From the NCBI RefSeq assembly GCF_001905345.1, contig NZ_LFBV01000005.1:434001-498000 (forward strand): a DNA stretch of 64,000 bases, written 5' to 3'. The translations under genes and the position numbers were made by a program. This stretch comes from Streptomyces uncialis (lineage in GTDB: Bacteria > Actinomycetota > Actinomycetes > Streptomycetales > Streptomycetaceae). The notes beneath the pieces are model-generated. The model saw only the letters and a program-made list of their open reading frames with translations. It was not told the origin of the DNA and did no database searches. Positions 39,385 through 48,998 of this stretch are shown in pieces. Position 1 is the stretch's first letter. Every line of letters begins with the position of its first letter.

Positions 39385-40113
39385 ATGACAACCGGGGTGC
39401 GCCGCAGGATGGGTGTCGAGGAACGGCGGCAGCAGCTGATCGGGGTCGCCCTCGAACTGTTCAGCCGCCGTTCGCCCGACGAGGTCTCCATCGACGAGAT
39501 AGCCGCCGCCGCGGGCATATCCCGCCCGCTGGTGTACCACTACTTCCCGGGCAAGCTGAGCCTCTACGAGGCGGCGCTGACCCGGGCCGCCGAGGATCTC
39601 GCGGCCCGGTTCCAGGAGCCCCACGAAGGGTCGCTCGGGGTCCGGTTGCTGCGGGTGATGCGCCGCTTCTTCGACTTCGTGGACGAGCACGGGCCCGGTT
39701 TCTCCGCGCTGATGCGCGGCGGACCGGCCGTCTCGATGGGCGAGTCGGTGCCGGTGAACACCCTCTCGGCGACGAACGCGCTCATCGACTCGGTGCGGCA
39801 GGCCGCGTACGAGCAGATCCTCACGCATATGGACGTGGCGGACCCGCCGCCCCGGCTGGAGCTGGTGATCCGGTCATGGATCTCGCTGGCGGAGTCGACG
39901 GCGCTGATCTGGCTGGACAAGCGGCAGATCCCGCGCCGTGAGCTGGAGTTGCAGCTCGTCCACGACTTCGCGGCGCTCACCGCCGTCAGCTCCGCGTACG
40001 ACGAGGAGATGGCGGGCATCCTGGTGCGCATCCTCGCCGACGAGCCCGCCGACGGCCCGTTCGGTGAACTGGTGGGCCGCCTGGTCGCGCTCACCCCGCC
40101 CGCGGCTCCCTGA
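39385..40113 (+). CDS. TetR family transcriptional regulator
   Basis: A 242-residue TetR-family protein: N-terminal HTH VSIDEIAAAAGISRPLVYHY, FPGKLSLYEA (about residues 35-65) and a helical ligand-binding domain. It lies 133 bp after the reductase on the same strand and is the likely regulator of the hydrolase-reductase pair. Ligand unknown. Confidence 0.92.
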   Translation: MTTGVRRRMGVEERRQQLIGVALELFSRRSPDEVSIDEIAAAAGISRPLVYHYFPGKLSLYEAALTRAAEDLAARFQEPHEGSLGVRLLRVMRRFFDFVDEHGPGFSALMRGGPAVSMGESVPVNTLSATNALIDSVRQAAYEQILTHMDVADPPPRLELVIRSWISLAESTALIWLDKRQIPRRELELQLVHDFAALTAVSSAYDEEMAGILVRILADEPADGPFGELVGRLVALTPPAAP

Positions 40114-40205
40114 GGGTCCGACGGACACCCGGTCTGGAGAATCGTTCCGCCAGCCACCCGGACGAGGGTCCGCCCGCCCCGGGAGCCAGGACGGGCGGCC
40201 CGGCG

Positions 40206-41879
40206 TCAATGCGCGGACGACCACCAGACCGTGGTGTCGGGGGGCAGCGTGCCCGGGTCCGGGAGATCCGCGCTGGCCAGGAGCACCTCGCCCGGGGCCG
40301 GGTACGGGACGGCGGCGCCACCGATGTTGGCCGCGCACGTCAGCACCCGGTCCCCGGCCGTCCGGCGGAAGGCCAGCACACCGTCCGGGGCGGACAGCCA
40401 CTCGACCCGGTCCCCCGCGCCGAGCGCCGGATGGGCACGCCGGGCCGCGAGGGCCGCGCGGTACAGCTCCAGCGTCGAGCCCGTGACCCCGGTCTGCGCC
40501 TGGACGCTCAGGGCGCCCCACTCCCCCGGCTGCGGCAGCCAGGAACCGGCCGGGCCGAAGCCGTGGGAAGGGCCGTCGGTGGTCCAGGGGATCGGCACCC
40601 GGCAGCCGTCACGGAGGCCGTCCTGTCCGGCGCTCCGGAAGAACGACGGGTCCTGGCGGACCTCGTCGGGCAGGTCGACCACGTCCGGCAGCCCCAGTTC
40701 CTCGCCCTGGTAGACGTACGCGGACCCGGGCAGCGCCAGCATCAGCAGGGTCGCCGCGCGGGCCCGGCGCAGCCCGAGCGCGCGGTGCCCGGCGGTACGG
40801 AGCTGGGTGCCGAGTCCGGGCGGGTTGGCGAAGCGGGTCGCGTGCCGGGTCACGTCGTGGTTGGACAGCACCCAGGTGGCCGGGGCGCCGACGGGCCGCA
40901 TCGCGTCGAGGGACCGGTCCACGACCTCCCGCAGCGCGACCGCGTCCCACGGGGTCGTGAGGTACTGGAAGTTGAACGCCTGGTGCAGCTCGTCGGGACG
41001 GACGTAGCGGGCGGTGCGCTCCACGGTCGGGGTCCATGCCTCCGCGACGAAGATCCGCTCGCCCGGGTACTCCTCGATCAGCGCCCGCCAGGTGCGGTAC
41101 ACGGCGTGCACACCCTCCTGGTCGAAGAACGGCCGGACACCGTCGTCCAGCAGCCCCACCCGTCCGGCCCCCGCGCCGAGGTCGGGCAGGCCCGGCGCCT
41201 TGACCAGCCCATGGGCGACATCGACCCGGAAGCCGTCGACGCCCCGGTCCAGCCAGAAGCGCAGGATGGAGCGGAACTCGTCGGCGACGGCCGGGTGCTC
41301 CCAGTCGAAGTCGGGCTGCTCGGGGGCGAAGAGATGCAGATACCAGTCGCCGGGGGTGCCGTCGGGATTCTCCGTACGGGTCCACGCGGGGCCGCCGAAC
41401 ACGGACTCCCAGTCGTTGGGCGGCAGCTCACCGTCCCGGCCGCGTCCGGGCCGGAAGTGGTAGCGCTCGCGCAGCGGTGAGCCGGGGCCGTCCGCGAGGG
41501 CGCGGACGAACCAGTCGTGCCGGTCGGAGGAGTGGTTGGGCACCAGGTCCACGATGATCCGCAGCCCCTGGACGTGCGCCTCGCGGATCAGCTCGTCCGC
41601 GTCCTGGAGGGTGCCGAACACGGGGTCGACGGCCCGGTAGTCGGCCACGTCGTACCCGGCGTCGGCCTGCGGGGAGGCGTAGAAGGGGCTCAGCCACACC
41701 GCGTCGACCCCGAGGTCGCGCAGATACGGCAGCCGGGCGCGCACCCCCGCGAGGTCGCCCATGCCGTCGCCGTCGCTGTCGCCGAAACTGCGGGGATAGA
41801 CCTGGTAGATGACCGCTTCCGTCCACCAGCCGGGCCCGGCCGTACCGGTCCGCGGCTGGTCTGCGGTGTGCTGGCTCAT
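40206..41879 (-). CDS. glycoside hydrolase family 13 alpha-glucosidase
   Basis: A 557-residue GH13 enzyme (oligo-1,6-glucosidase/alpha-glucosidase type): YQVYPRSFGDSDGDGMGDLA, DLVPNHSSDRH, the nucleophile region DGFRVDVAHGL, the acid/base Glu in FVAEAW, and the third carboxylate in SNHDVTRH. It hydrolyses terminal alpha-glucosidic bonds of maltooligosaccharides in the cytoplasm. It corresponds by position to aglA of the S. coelicolor maltose locus, but the malEFG transporter genes that lie between aglA and malR there are absent here. Confidence 0.9.
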   Translation of the reverse strand: MSQHTADQPRTGTAGPGWWTEAVIYQVYPRSFGDSDGDGMGDLAGVRARLPYLRDLGVDAVWLSPFYASPQADAGYDVADYRAVDPVFGTLQDADELIREAHVQGLRIIVDLVPNHSSDRHDWFVRALADGPGSPLRERYHFRPGRGRDGELPPNDWESVFGGPAWTRTENPDGTPGDWYLHLFAPEQPDFDWEHPAVADEFRSILRFWLDRGVDGFRVDVAHGLVKAPGLPDLGAGAGRVGLLDDGVRPFFDQEGVHAVYRTWRALIEEYPGERIFVAEAWTPTVERTARYVRPDELHQAFNFQYLTTPWDAVALREVVDRSLDAMRPVGAPATWVLSNHDVTRHATRFANPPGLGTQLRTAGHRALGLRRARAATLLMLALPGSAYVYQGEELGLPDVVDLPDEVRQDPSFFRSAGQDGLRDGCRVPIPWTTDGPSHGFGPAGSWLPQPGEWGALSVQAQTGVTGSTLELYRAALAARRAHPALGAGDRVEWLSAPDGVLAFRRTAGDRVLTCAANIGGAAVPYPAPGEVLLASADLPDPGTLPPDTTVWWSSAH

Positions 41880-42138
41880 GGTGTCCTCACTGCTCGCAGG
41901 TGGGGTTCCGGCCCGGCGGCCGGTGCCGGGAGCGGGCGTCCGCCCGTACCCGGGTTCTCGTCGTGGGCGGGTACGGGCCGTGGAGGGGAGCCGTCGGGAC
42001 GAGGGCTCGTCGTAGGTGGGTGCTCGTCGGGGCTCTCGCGGGACCGGTCGGCGCCCCGGCCGCGGGGAGCCCCGCCGACCGGGCCGCCGGGATCGCCGGA
42101 CACACGCGCGTCACCCCGAGGACATACCCACGAAAGTG

Positions 42139-42187
42139 CTTGCAGAAAGAATCCGCAAGGAACTCCGCCCGACCCGCAAGGACTTGC
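42139..42187. promoter_or_regulatory. MalR-like operator cluster
   Basis: CTTGC/GCAAG half-sites at 42139-42143, 42155-42159, 42176-42180 and 42183-42187, arranged as inverted repeats between the divergent GH13 and LacI genes. LacI-family MalR sites are built from such CTTGCA-type half-sites. The rest of 41880-42294 shows no gene. Confidence 0.5.
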
Positions 42188-42294
42188 CGTCCCGGGCGCG
42201 GCGACTGCCGCCCGCCCCGTATACGTTGAGCGGGTACGGCGGGCGGGCCGGCCACCGTGCCCGCGACGGCACCGCCCACCTCCCAGGGAGCCCG

Positions 42295-43428
42295 ATGAGC
42301 CAGCAGCCCCCCGCGCCGCGTACCGCCGCCCCCGTGCCCGGACCGGCCGGCGGGCCCCCGCGCCCCCGGGCGGCGCCGTCACCGCCCGTGACCGCGCGGC
42401 TCGCCGACATCGCGGCACGGGCGGGGGTCAGCGAGGCGACCGTCAGCCGGGTGCTCAACGACCGGCCGGGGGTCGCCGCGGCCACCCGCCGGTCCGTGCT
42501 CGCCACGCTCGACGTGCTCGGCTACGAGCGCCCGGTACGGCTGCGCCGGCGCGGTACGGGACTTGTGGGACTTGTCACCCCGGCGCTGGACAACCCGGTC
42601 TTCCCGGCGCTGGCCCAGGTGATCGTCCAGGCCCTGACCCGCCAGGGCCTCACCCCGGTCCTGGTCACCAGCACCGCCGACGGCTCCACCGAGGACGAGC
42701 TGACCACGATGCTGGTCGACCAGGGGGTCGCCGGGATCATCTATGTCTCGGGGCTGCACGCGGACACCACAGCCGACCCGGCGCGCTACGAGCGGCTGCG
42801 CGCCCAGGGGGTGCCGTTCGTGCTGGTGGACGGCTTCTCGCCGAAGGTTCGGGCGCCCTTCATCTCCCCCGACGACCGGGCGGCGACCCGGCTGGCCGTC
42901 ACCCATCTGGTGGCCCTCGGCCATACCCGGATCGGGCTCGCCCTCGGCCCGCGGCGGTACGTACCGGTGCAGCGGAAGACCGAGGGATTCGTCCAGGCGC
43001 TCCACGAACGGCTCGGGACGGCCGAGGACGACATCACCGCGCGGCTGGTCCAGCACTCCCTGTACACCCTGGAGGGCGGGCAGGCGGCGGCCGGGGCGCT
43101 GCTGGACCGGGACTGCACGGCGATCGTCTGCGCCAGCGACATGATGGCGCTCGGCGCGGTGCGGGCCGCCCGGCAGCGCGGTCTCGCGGTCCCCGACGAC
43201 GTGTCCGTCGTCGGGTTCGACGACTCCCCGCTGATCGCGTTCACCGATCCCCCGCTGACCACGGTCCGCAAGCCGGTGACCGCGATGGGCCAGGCGGCCG
43301 TCCGCGCCCTGCTGGAGGAGATCGGGGGGACGCCCGCGCCGTACGGCGAGTACGTCTTCATGCCGGAGCTGGTGGTCCGGGGCTCCACCGCGTCGGCGCG
43401 CCGGAGCGGTGGCGCGGATTCCCCCTGA
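42295..43428 (+). CDS. malR: LacI family maltose regulator
   Basis: A 377-residue LacI-type repressor: N-terminal HTH ARLADIAARAGVSEATVSRV, LNDRPGVAAATRRSVLATLD (about residues 35-75 after a Pro-rich lead), then a periplasmic-binding-protein-like domain with GIIYVSGLHADTTAD and SVVGFDDSPLIAFTDPPLTT. The sequence and its position before PAP2 and glnE match MalR, the repressor of maltose uptake. ATG 42295 with GGGAG upstream; an upstream frame from 42016 is not family-like. A MalR-type site lies in the divergent gap. Confidence 0.85.
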   Translation: MSQQPPAPRTAAPVPGPAGGPPRPRAAPSPPVTARLADIAARAGVSEATVSRVLNDRPGVAAATRRSVLATLDVLGYERPVRLRRRGTGLVGLVTPALDNPVFPALAQVIVQALTRQGLTPVLVTSTADGSTEDELTTMLVDQGVAGIIYVSGLHADTTADPARYERLRAQGVPFVLVDGFSPKVRAPFISPDDRAATRLAVTHLVALGHTRIGLALGPRRYVPVQRKTEGFVQALHERLGTAEDDITARLVQHSLYTLEGGQAAAGALLDRDCTAIVCASDMMALGAVRAARQRGLAVPDDVSVVGFDDSPLIAFTDPPLTTVRKPVTAMGQAAVRALLEEIGGTPAPYGEYVFMPELVVRGSTASARRSGGADSP

Positions 43429-43531
43429 CGGCGTCGGGGGCGCGTCGTAGTCCGTGAGGGGGAGAGCATGCGGAGGGAACCCGTCCGGGGGATGATCAGA
43501 CGTGACACATCATCTGGCAGACTCTTCCCTC

Positions 43532-44467
43532 ATGGGTGAGACGACCGTGACACAACTGGAAGGCCGACAGGGGGCCGCCAGCGGGGGTCAGCAGTCCGTT
43601 CCCCGGGACGGCGGCGCACCCCTCACGGACGGGTCCCCGGCATCCGACCGGACCGGTGGGTCCGGGCGGGCGGGACGGTTCTCGCGACAGGCGCTGCTCG
43701 ACCGGATGCGGGCACCACGCAGGCCCCGGCTGTGGTTCGAGATCCTGCTGATCGCCGTGAGCTACTGGACCTACTCACTGGTACGCAACGCCGTACCGGA
43801 GCAGAAGGCCCAGGCCATGGCGAACGCCGAGTGGATCTGGGACGTACAGGCGAGCATGGGGCTGGCCTTCGAGAAGTCCGTCAACCACGCGGTGGACTCG
43901 GTGACGTGGCTGATCGTGGGCATGAACTACTACTACGCCACCTTGCATTTCATCGTGACGCTCGGTGTCCTGGTGTGGCTGTTCCGCAGTCATCCCGGGC
44001 GGTACGCGGCGACCCGCACGGTGCTGTTCGCGACGACCGGGGTGGCCCTGCTCGGGTACTACCTCTACCCCCTGGCGCCCCCCCGGCTGATGACCGGGGG
44101 CGGCTTCATCGACACGGTGCTGGTCCATGAGACCTGGGGTTCCATGGCCTCCGGCGACCTCAAGAACATGTCCAACCAGTACGCCGCGATGCCGTCCATG
44201 CACATCGGGTGGTCGCTGTGGTGCGGCCTCACGATCTTCTTCCTGGCGAAGGTGCCGTGGGCGAAGGTGCTGGGGCTGCTGTACCCGGTGGTGACGCTCG
44301 TGGTGATCGTCGCGACCGCGAACCACTTCTGGCTGGACGCGGTGGGCGGCATGGTGTGTCTCGCGTTCGGCTACGCGGTGGCACGTGCGTGGTACGGGGA
44401 GTGGCCCTCCCGCCTTCCCCGCGAGGTGCTCCCGGCGGGCGGCGGTTCCGTGGTGGCCCGCCGCTGA
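43532..44467 (+). CDS. PAP2-superfamily integral membrane phosphatase
   Basis: A 311-residue protein with a disordered N-terminus and about six membrane helices (WFEILLIAVSYWTYSLVRNA; YYYATLHFIVTLGVLVWLFR; TVLFATTGVALLGYYLYPLA). The PAP2 signature is present as PSMHIGWSLWCGL and NHFWLDAVGG, the two His forming the phosphatase active site at the outer face. Likely acts on lipid phosphates or inositol-phosphoceramide-type substrates. ATG 43532 is preferred over the in-frame GTG at 43502. Confidence 0.88.
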   Translation: MGETTVTQLEGRQGAASGGQQSVPRDGGAPLTDGSPASDRTGGSGRAGRFSRQALLDRMRAPRRPRLWFEILLIAVSYWTYSLVRNAVPEQKAQAMANAEWIWDVQASMGLAFEKSVNHAVDSVTWLIVGMNYYYATLHFIVTLGVLVWLFRSHPGRYAATRTVLFATTGVALLGYYLYPLAPPRLMTGGGFIDTVLVHETWGSMASGDLKNMSNQYAAMPSMHIGWSLWCGLTIFFLAKVPWAKVLGLLYPVVTLVVIVATANHFWLDAVGGMVCLAFGYAVARAWYGEWPSRLPREVLPAGGGSVVARR

Positions 44468-44552
44468 CCCCTGCGGTTTCCCCGGGCTGGGGGCCGCCCT
44501 GGGTCTGTCCGGCTGGGCGTACTTCGTTCCTGTGCCGTCGCCCGGTGGTTTC

Positions 44553-44690
44553 GCGCAGTTCCCCGCGCCCCTGAGGTTCCACACCTGTGCGTACTTGTCC
44601 CTGCACAGGTGGTCCGGGGGTGCGCAGTTCCCCGCGCCCCTGAGGTTCCACACCTGTGCGTACTTGTCCCTGCACAGGTAGTCCGGGGGT
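44553..44690 (+). repeat. 69-bp tandem repeat, two copies
   Basis: Period 69 (44553, 44622, 44691), copies differing by one base, each holding one GCGCAGTTCCCCGCGCCCCT and a self-complementary CCTGTGC...GCACAGG stem. Confidence 0.8.
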
Positions 44691-44849
44691 GCGCAGTTCC
44701 CCGCGCCCCTGAGGTGCTGCCCCCTTGCGGTCGCTCTTCGGGTGCGGGTCCGCCCTCGTCTTTTGCGCAGTTCCCCGCGCCCCTTTGGGGGCGCCTCCGC
44801 CCCTTGCTGTTGCTTTTCGGCACCCTCCTCGTGCGGGCGCGCTGCTGCG

Positions 44850-45009
44850 GGAGGGGGTGGGCGGGAATCTCTGCTCGCAGACTCCGATGCTCTTCAGTCG
44901 GGTCACTGAACGTGTTACCGAGCGTGTCGGATCGAGGACGGAGAATCCCGACCGGCACCGACCCGAAGAACAAACAGAACGCGCCCCAAAGGGGCGCGGG
45001 GAACTGCGC
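44850..45009 (+). repeat. repeat core element, copy B (subtype 2)
   Basis: Same ends as copy A; the centre reads ACCGAGCGTGTCGG instead of GACCGAGCGCGTTGG, keeping a 4-bp stem through CG versus TG pairing. Confidence 0.75.
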
Positions 45010-45075
45010 GAAACCCACGAGCGACGGCACAGGAACGAAGTACGCCCCGCACAGGCAACCCGGCGGGGCGACCCG

Positions 45076-48000
45076 CTACGAGTCGTAGAAGAGGGCGTCG
45101 ACGACGGCTCGGGCGCGTCGGGTCACGCGGCGGTAGTCGTCGAGCATCGCGCCCACCTGCCCCGGCCCGTACCCGAGATAGCGTCCCACCGCCCCCAGCT
45201 CCCGCCCGTCGGACGGAAACGTGTCCCCGGCCCGCCCCCGCACCAGCATCACCGCGTTGCGCACCCGCGAGGCCAGCACCCACGCCTCGTCCAGCACCTC
45301 CGCGTCCTCCGCGGCCAGCAGCCCCGCCGCGTGGGCCGCCGCGAGCCCCGCCCGGGTCCGGGTGGTGCGCAGCGCCGGCACCTCCCACCCGTGCCGCATC
45401 TGCATCAGCTGGACGGTCCACTCGACATCGGACAGCCCGCCGCGCCCCAGCTTGGTGTGCAGCGTCGGGTCCGCCCCGCGCGGCATCCGCTCGGACTCCA
45501 TCCGGGCCTTGAGCCGCCGGATCTCCCGTACGGCGTCCGGCCCGGGCCCCCCTTCGGGGTAGCGCAGCGGGTCGATGAGTTCGATGAAGCCCCGGCCCAG
45601 TTCCACGTCCCCGGCGACGGGTTCCGCGCGCAGCAGCGCCTGCGCCTCCCAGACCAGCGACCACCGGCGGTAGTACGCCTCGTACGACTTGAGGGTCCGT
45701 ACGACCGGACCGTTCTTCCCCTCCGGACGGAGGTCCGCGTCTATGAGCAGGGGCGGGTCCGCGCTGGGGAGCTGGAGCAGCCGCCGCATCTCCGCGACGA
45801 CGGCGCTCGCGGCCTTCGCGGCCTCCTGCTCGTCCGCGCCCTCGCGGGGCGCGTGGACGAACAGGACGTCGGCGTCGGACCCGTAGGACAGTTCGTGGCC
45901 GCCGAAACGGCCCATCCCGATGATCGCGAACCGGGTGGGGAGTTCCGCGCCCCAGCCCTCCTGGACGACCGCGCGCAGCGTGCCCGCGAGGGTCGCGGCG
46001 GTGAGGTCGGACACGGCGGCGCCGGTGAGGTCGACGAGGGCGCCCTGGTTGGCGACGGCGGGCATGTCCTCGGTGCCGTAGGAGGCGACGATGTCGGCGG
46101 CGGTGGTGCGGAACAGCTCCCGGCGGCGTACGGCGCGGGCGGCGCGGACGGCCTGTTCGCCGCCGTCGGCGCGGCGGACGGTGGCGAGCATCTCCTGTTC
46201 CAGCGGGGCCCGGTCCCGGACGCGCAGCCCGCTCGGGTCGCCGAGCAGGGCCACCGCCTCGGGGGCCCGCATCAGCAGGTCGGGGGCGAGCCGTCCGGCG
46301 GACAGCACCCGGGCGAGGTTCTCGGCGGCGGCGCCCTCGTCGCGCAGCAGCCGCAGGTACCAGGGGGTCTTGCCGAGCGCGTCGGAGACCTTGCGGAAGT
46401 TCAGCAGCCCGGCGTCCGGGTCGGCGGAGTCCGCGAACCAGCCGAGCAGCACCGGCAGCAGGGTGCGCTGGATGGCGGCCTTGCGGCTGACTCCGGAGGC
46501 GAGGGCCTCCAGATGGCGCAGCGCGGCGGCGGGGTCGGCGTAGCCGAGGGCAACCAGGCGTTCGCGGGCGGCTCCGGTGCTGAGCCGGGTCTCACCGGGG
46601 GCGAGCTGGGCGACGGCGTCGAGCAGCGGGCGGTAGAACAGCTTCTCGTGCAGTCGGCGGACGACGGAGGTGTGGCGCCGCCAGGCCCGGTCCAGGTCGG
46701 TGAGGGGTTCGGTGCGCATGCCCAGCGAGCGGCCGATGCGGCGCCGGTCGGCGTCGTCCTCGGGGACGAGATGGGTGCGGCGCAGCCGGAAGAGCTGGAT
46801 GCGGTGTTCGAGGCTGCGCAGGAAGCGGTAGGCGTCGTCGAGCTGGGTGGCGTCGACCCGGCCGACGTAGCCGCCGCGGGCGAGGGCGGCGAGCGCGTCG
46901 AGGGTGGTGCCGCTGCGCAGGGAGCTGTCGGCGCGGCCGTGGACGAGCTGGAGGAGCTGGACGGCGAACTCCACGTCGCGCAGTCCGCCGGGGCCGAGTT
47001 TCAGTTCCCGGTCGACCTCGCCCGCCGGGATGTTCTCGATCACCCGGCGCCGCATCTTCTGTACGTCGGCGACGAAGTTGTCGCGTTCGGCGGCCTGCCA
47101 GACGAGGGGGGCGATGGTGGCCACGTACCGGGCGCCGAGTTCCAGGTCACCGGCGACCGGACGGGCCTTCAGCAGGGCCTGGAACTCCCAGGTCTTGGCC
47201 CAGCGCTGGTAGTAGGCGAGATGGCTGGAGAGGGTGCGGACGAGGGGGCCGTTGCGGCCCTCGGGGCGGAGGTTGGCGTCGACGGGCCAGATGGTGCCCT
47301 CGACGGTGGTCTCGGAGCAGATCCGCATCATGTGCGAGGCGAGCCGGGTCGCGGCGCGCAGGGCCTCGGCCTCCCCGCCGCCGCCGTGACCGTCGCCGTG
47401 ACCGTTTCCGCCGTCGTCCCCGGCCGGTTCGGCGGGTTCGGCGACGAAGATGACGTCCACGTCGGAGACGTAGTTCAGCTCATGGCCGCCGCACTTGCCC
47501 ATCGCGATGACCGCGAGCCTGCACAGGGCGGCGTCCTCGGGGGCCGCGGCGGCGGCGAGGGCGAGGGCCGCGCGCAGGGTGGCCGTGGCGAGGTCGGCGA
47601 GTTCGGCGGCGGTCTGGGTGATGTCGGTGGTCCCGCACACGTCGCGGGCGGCGATCGACAGCAGACAGCGCCGGTAGGCGACCCGCAGGGAGACCGGGTC
47701 GGTGGCTCCGGCGAGCCCCCGGGTGAACTCCTCGACACCGGGGTGGAGGTCCTGGGCCTCGTAGGTGACGAGGGCCTGCCAGTCGCGGGGGTGGCGCGCC
47801 AGATGGTCGGCGAGCGCCTCGGACGCGCCGAGCACCCCCAGCAGCCGGTCCCGCAGGGGCTTCGCGGCGATCAGGGTGTCCAGCAGTTCCCGGCGGGCGA
47901 GCGCGTCGGGCTGGGCCTCGGCGAGCCGGACGAGGCCCAGCAGCGCGAGGTCCGGGTCGGCGGCTCGGCCGAGCGCGTCCAGCAGCACCGGGTCGGCGCG

Positions 48001-48114
48001 TACCGCGGCCAGCGCCTCGCCGTCCAGCAGCCGTTCGGCGGTGGAGGGGTCGGTGAAGCCGTGCCGCAGCAGCCGGGTGAAGGTGCTGCTCCGGCGTCCT
48101 TGCGGCACCGTCAT
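45076..48114 (-). CDS. glnE: bifunctional glutamine synthetase adenylyltransferase/deadenylylase
   Basis: A 1012-residue GlnE with two nucleotidyltransferase domains, GGHELNYVSDVDVIFV (about residue 213) and GGHELSYGSDADVLFVH (about 741), separated by a helical linker. The N-terminal half removes AMP and the C-terminal half adds it to Tyr397 of GlnA, matching GS activity to nitrogen status. GlnII and GlnA2 in this window are not its expected targets. ATG at 48112-48114. Length and motifs are normal. Confidence 0.97.
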   Translation of the reverse strand: MTVPQGRRSSTFTRLLRHGFTDPSTAERLLDGEALAAVRADPVLLDALGRAADPDLALLGLVRLAEAQPDALARRELLDTLIAAKPLRDRLLGVLGASEALADHLARHPRDWQALVTYEAQDLHPGVEEFTRGLAGATDPVSLRVAYRRCLLSIAARDVCGTTDITQTAAELADLATATLRAALALAAAAAPEDAALCRLAVIAMGKCGGHELNYVSDVDVIFVAEPAEPAGDDGGNGHGDGHGGGGEAEALRAATRLASHMMRICSETTVEGTIWPVDANLRPEGRNGPLVRTLSSHLAYYQRWAKTWEFQALLKARPVAGDLELGARYVATIAPLVWQAAERDNFVADVQKMRRRVIENIPAGEVDRELKLGPGGLRDVEFAVQLLQLVHGRADSSLRSGTTLDALAALARGGYVGRVDATQLDDAYRFLRSLEHRIQLFRLRRTHLVPEDDADRRRIGRSLGMRTEPLTDLDRAWRRHTSVVRRLHEKLFYRPLLDAVAQLAPGETRLSTGAARERLVALGYADPAAALRHLEALASGVSRKAAIQRTLLPVLLGWFADSADPDAGLLNFRKVSDALGKTPWYLRLLRDEGAAAENLARVLSAGRLAPDLLMRAPEAVALLGDPSGLRVRDRAPLEQEMLATVRRADGGEQAVRAARAVRRRELFRTTAADIVASYGTEDMPAVANQGALVDLTGAAVSDLTAATLAGTLRAVVQEGWGAELPTRFAIIGMGRFGGHELSYGSDADVLFVHAPREGADEQEAAKAASAVVAEMRRLLQLPSADPPLLIDADLRPEGKNGPVVRTLKSYEAYYRRWSLVWEAQALLRAEPVAGDVELGRGFIELIDPLRYPEGGPGPDAVREIRRLKARMESERMPRGADPTLHTKLGRGGLSDVEWTVQLMQMRHGWEVPALRTTRTRAGLAAAHAAGLLAAEDAEVLDEAWVLASRVRNAVMLVRGRAGDTFPSDGRELGAVGRYLGYGPGQVGAMLDDYRRVTRRARAVVDALFYDS

Positions 48115-48442
48115 CCGCCCGGCCCCCTGACCGCCGTGCCCGCGGGCTCCCCGGCCCTCATAACTGCCGCCTCTCTCGTGTCCCGTCCGCCGCGGGCACC
48201 GCCCGTGCGGCTCCCGGTCGTGGCACGGCGTGATTCCGCCACCGTGTCCTGTTCCGGGCGCGGCCGGGGTCCGCGGTGGTTACCGTGGCCCGGTCCGGCG
48301 TCGTCACCGCCGAGCCTACGTCCTGGCCGATGAGTTTTGCCCGTGCGCGCGGTCCACACCGTGCGGGGACCCCATCGACCACGACGGGCCGCCGGGTTCT
48401 CCCGGGCGGACGAAGTCCCCGGGCCCACCGAGGAGCCGCACC
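48115..48442. other. intergenic region without recognisable feature
   Basis: The divergent gap between glnE and the PPOX gene. It should carry promoters for both, but I see no convincing -35/-10 pair, operator or hairpin beyond the ribosome sites. Confidence 0.4.
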
Positions 48443-48955
48443 ATGAACGCCGACGCGCCGCGCGCCGAACTCAACACCGACTTCAGCAGCCCCGACGCCG
48501 AACCCACCTCGTGGGCGAGGGTGGAGGAACTGCTGTCCGCGCCCCGGACCTTCTGGATCTCGACCGTGCGTCCGGACGGCCGTCCGCATGTCACCCCGCT
48601 GATCGCCGTCTGGCGCGACGGCGTGCTGCACTTCGCGACGGGCCCGGCCGAACGCAAGGCGCTCAATCTGGCGCGGAACGCGGAGGTCGTGCTGACCACC
48701 GGGGACGCGGCCTGGGACGAGGGCTGCGACGTGGTGGTCGAGGGGACGGCCGTGCGGATCACCGACGAGGACCGGCTGCGTGCTCTCGCGGGGGCCTGGG
48801 AGGCGACGTACGGTTCGTTCTGGAAGTTCGACGTACGGGACGGGGCGTTCAGCGGGGACGGCGGCGCCGCGTGGGTGTTCGGGGTGGCGCCCCGTACCGT
48901 CTTCGCCTTCGCCAAGGGCGACCCGTCCGGCCAGACCCGCTGGCGGCTGCGCTGA
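48443..48955 (+). CDS. pyridoxamine 5'-phosphate oxidase-like (PPOX class) protein
   Basis: A 170-residue split-barrel flavoprotein-type protein: RTFWISTVRPDGRPHVTPLI, AVWRDGVLHFATGPAERKAL, then NLARNAEVVLTTG. PPOX-class proteins bind FMN or F420 and reduce varied small molecules. ATG 48443 with GAGGAG upstream. Followed 43 bp later by a VOC protein on the same strand. Confidence 0.85.
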   Translation: MNADAPRAELNTDFSSPDAEPTSWARVEELLSAPRTFWISTVRPDGRPHVTPLIAVWRDGVLHFATGPAERKALNLARNAEVVLTTGDAAWDEGCDVVVEGTAVRITDEDRLRALAGAWEATYGSFWKFDVRDGAFSGDGGAAWVFGVAPRTVFAFAKGDPSGQTRWRLR

Positions 48956-48998
48956 TCCCTGGGCGCCGGGGCCGCCCCGACAGGATGAGGATCTCGGT

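Larger units (their letters stand above)
44500..45065. repeat. repeat block B between convergent PAP2 and glnE
   Basis: Same structure as block A: left-hand GCGCAGTTCCCCGCGCCCCT units (44553, 44622, 44691, 44764), core at 44850-45009, then inverted units. It fills the 609-bp gap between the PAP2 stop and the glnE stop; no gene is supported in it. Confidence 0.85.
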
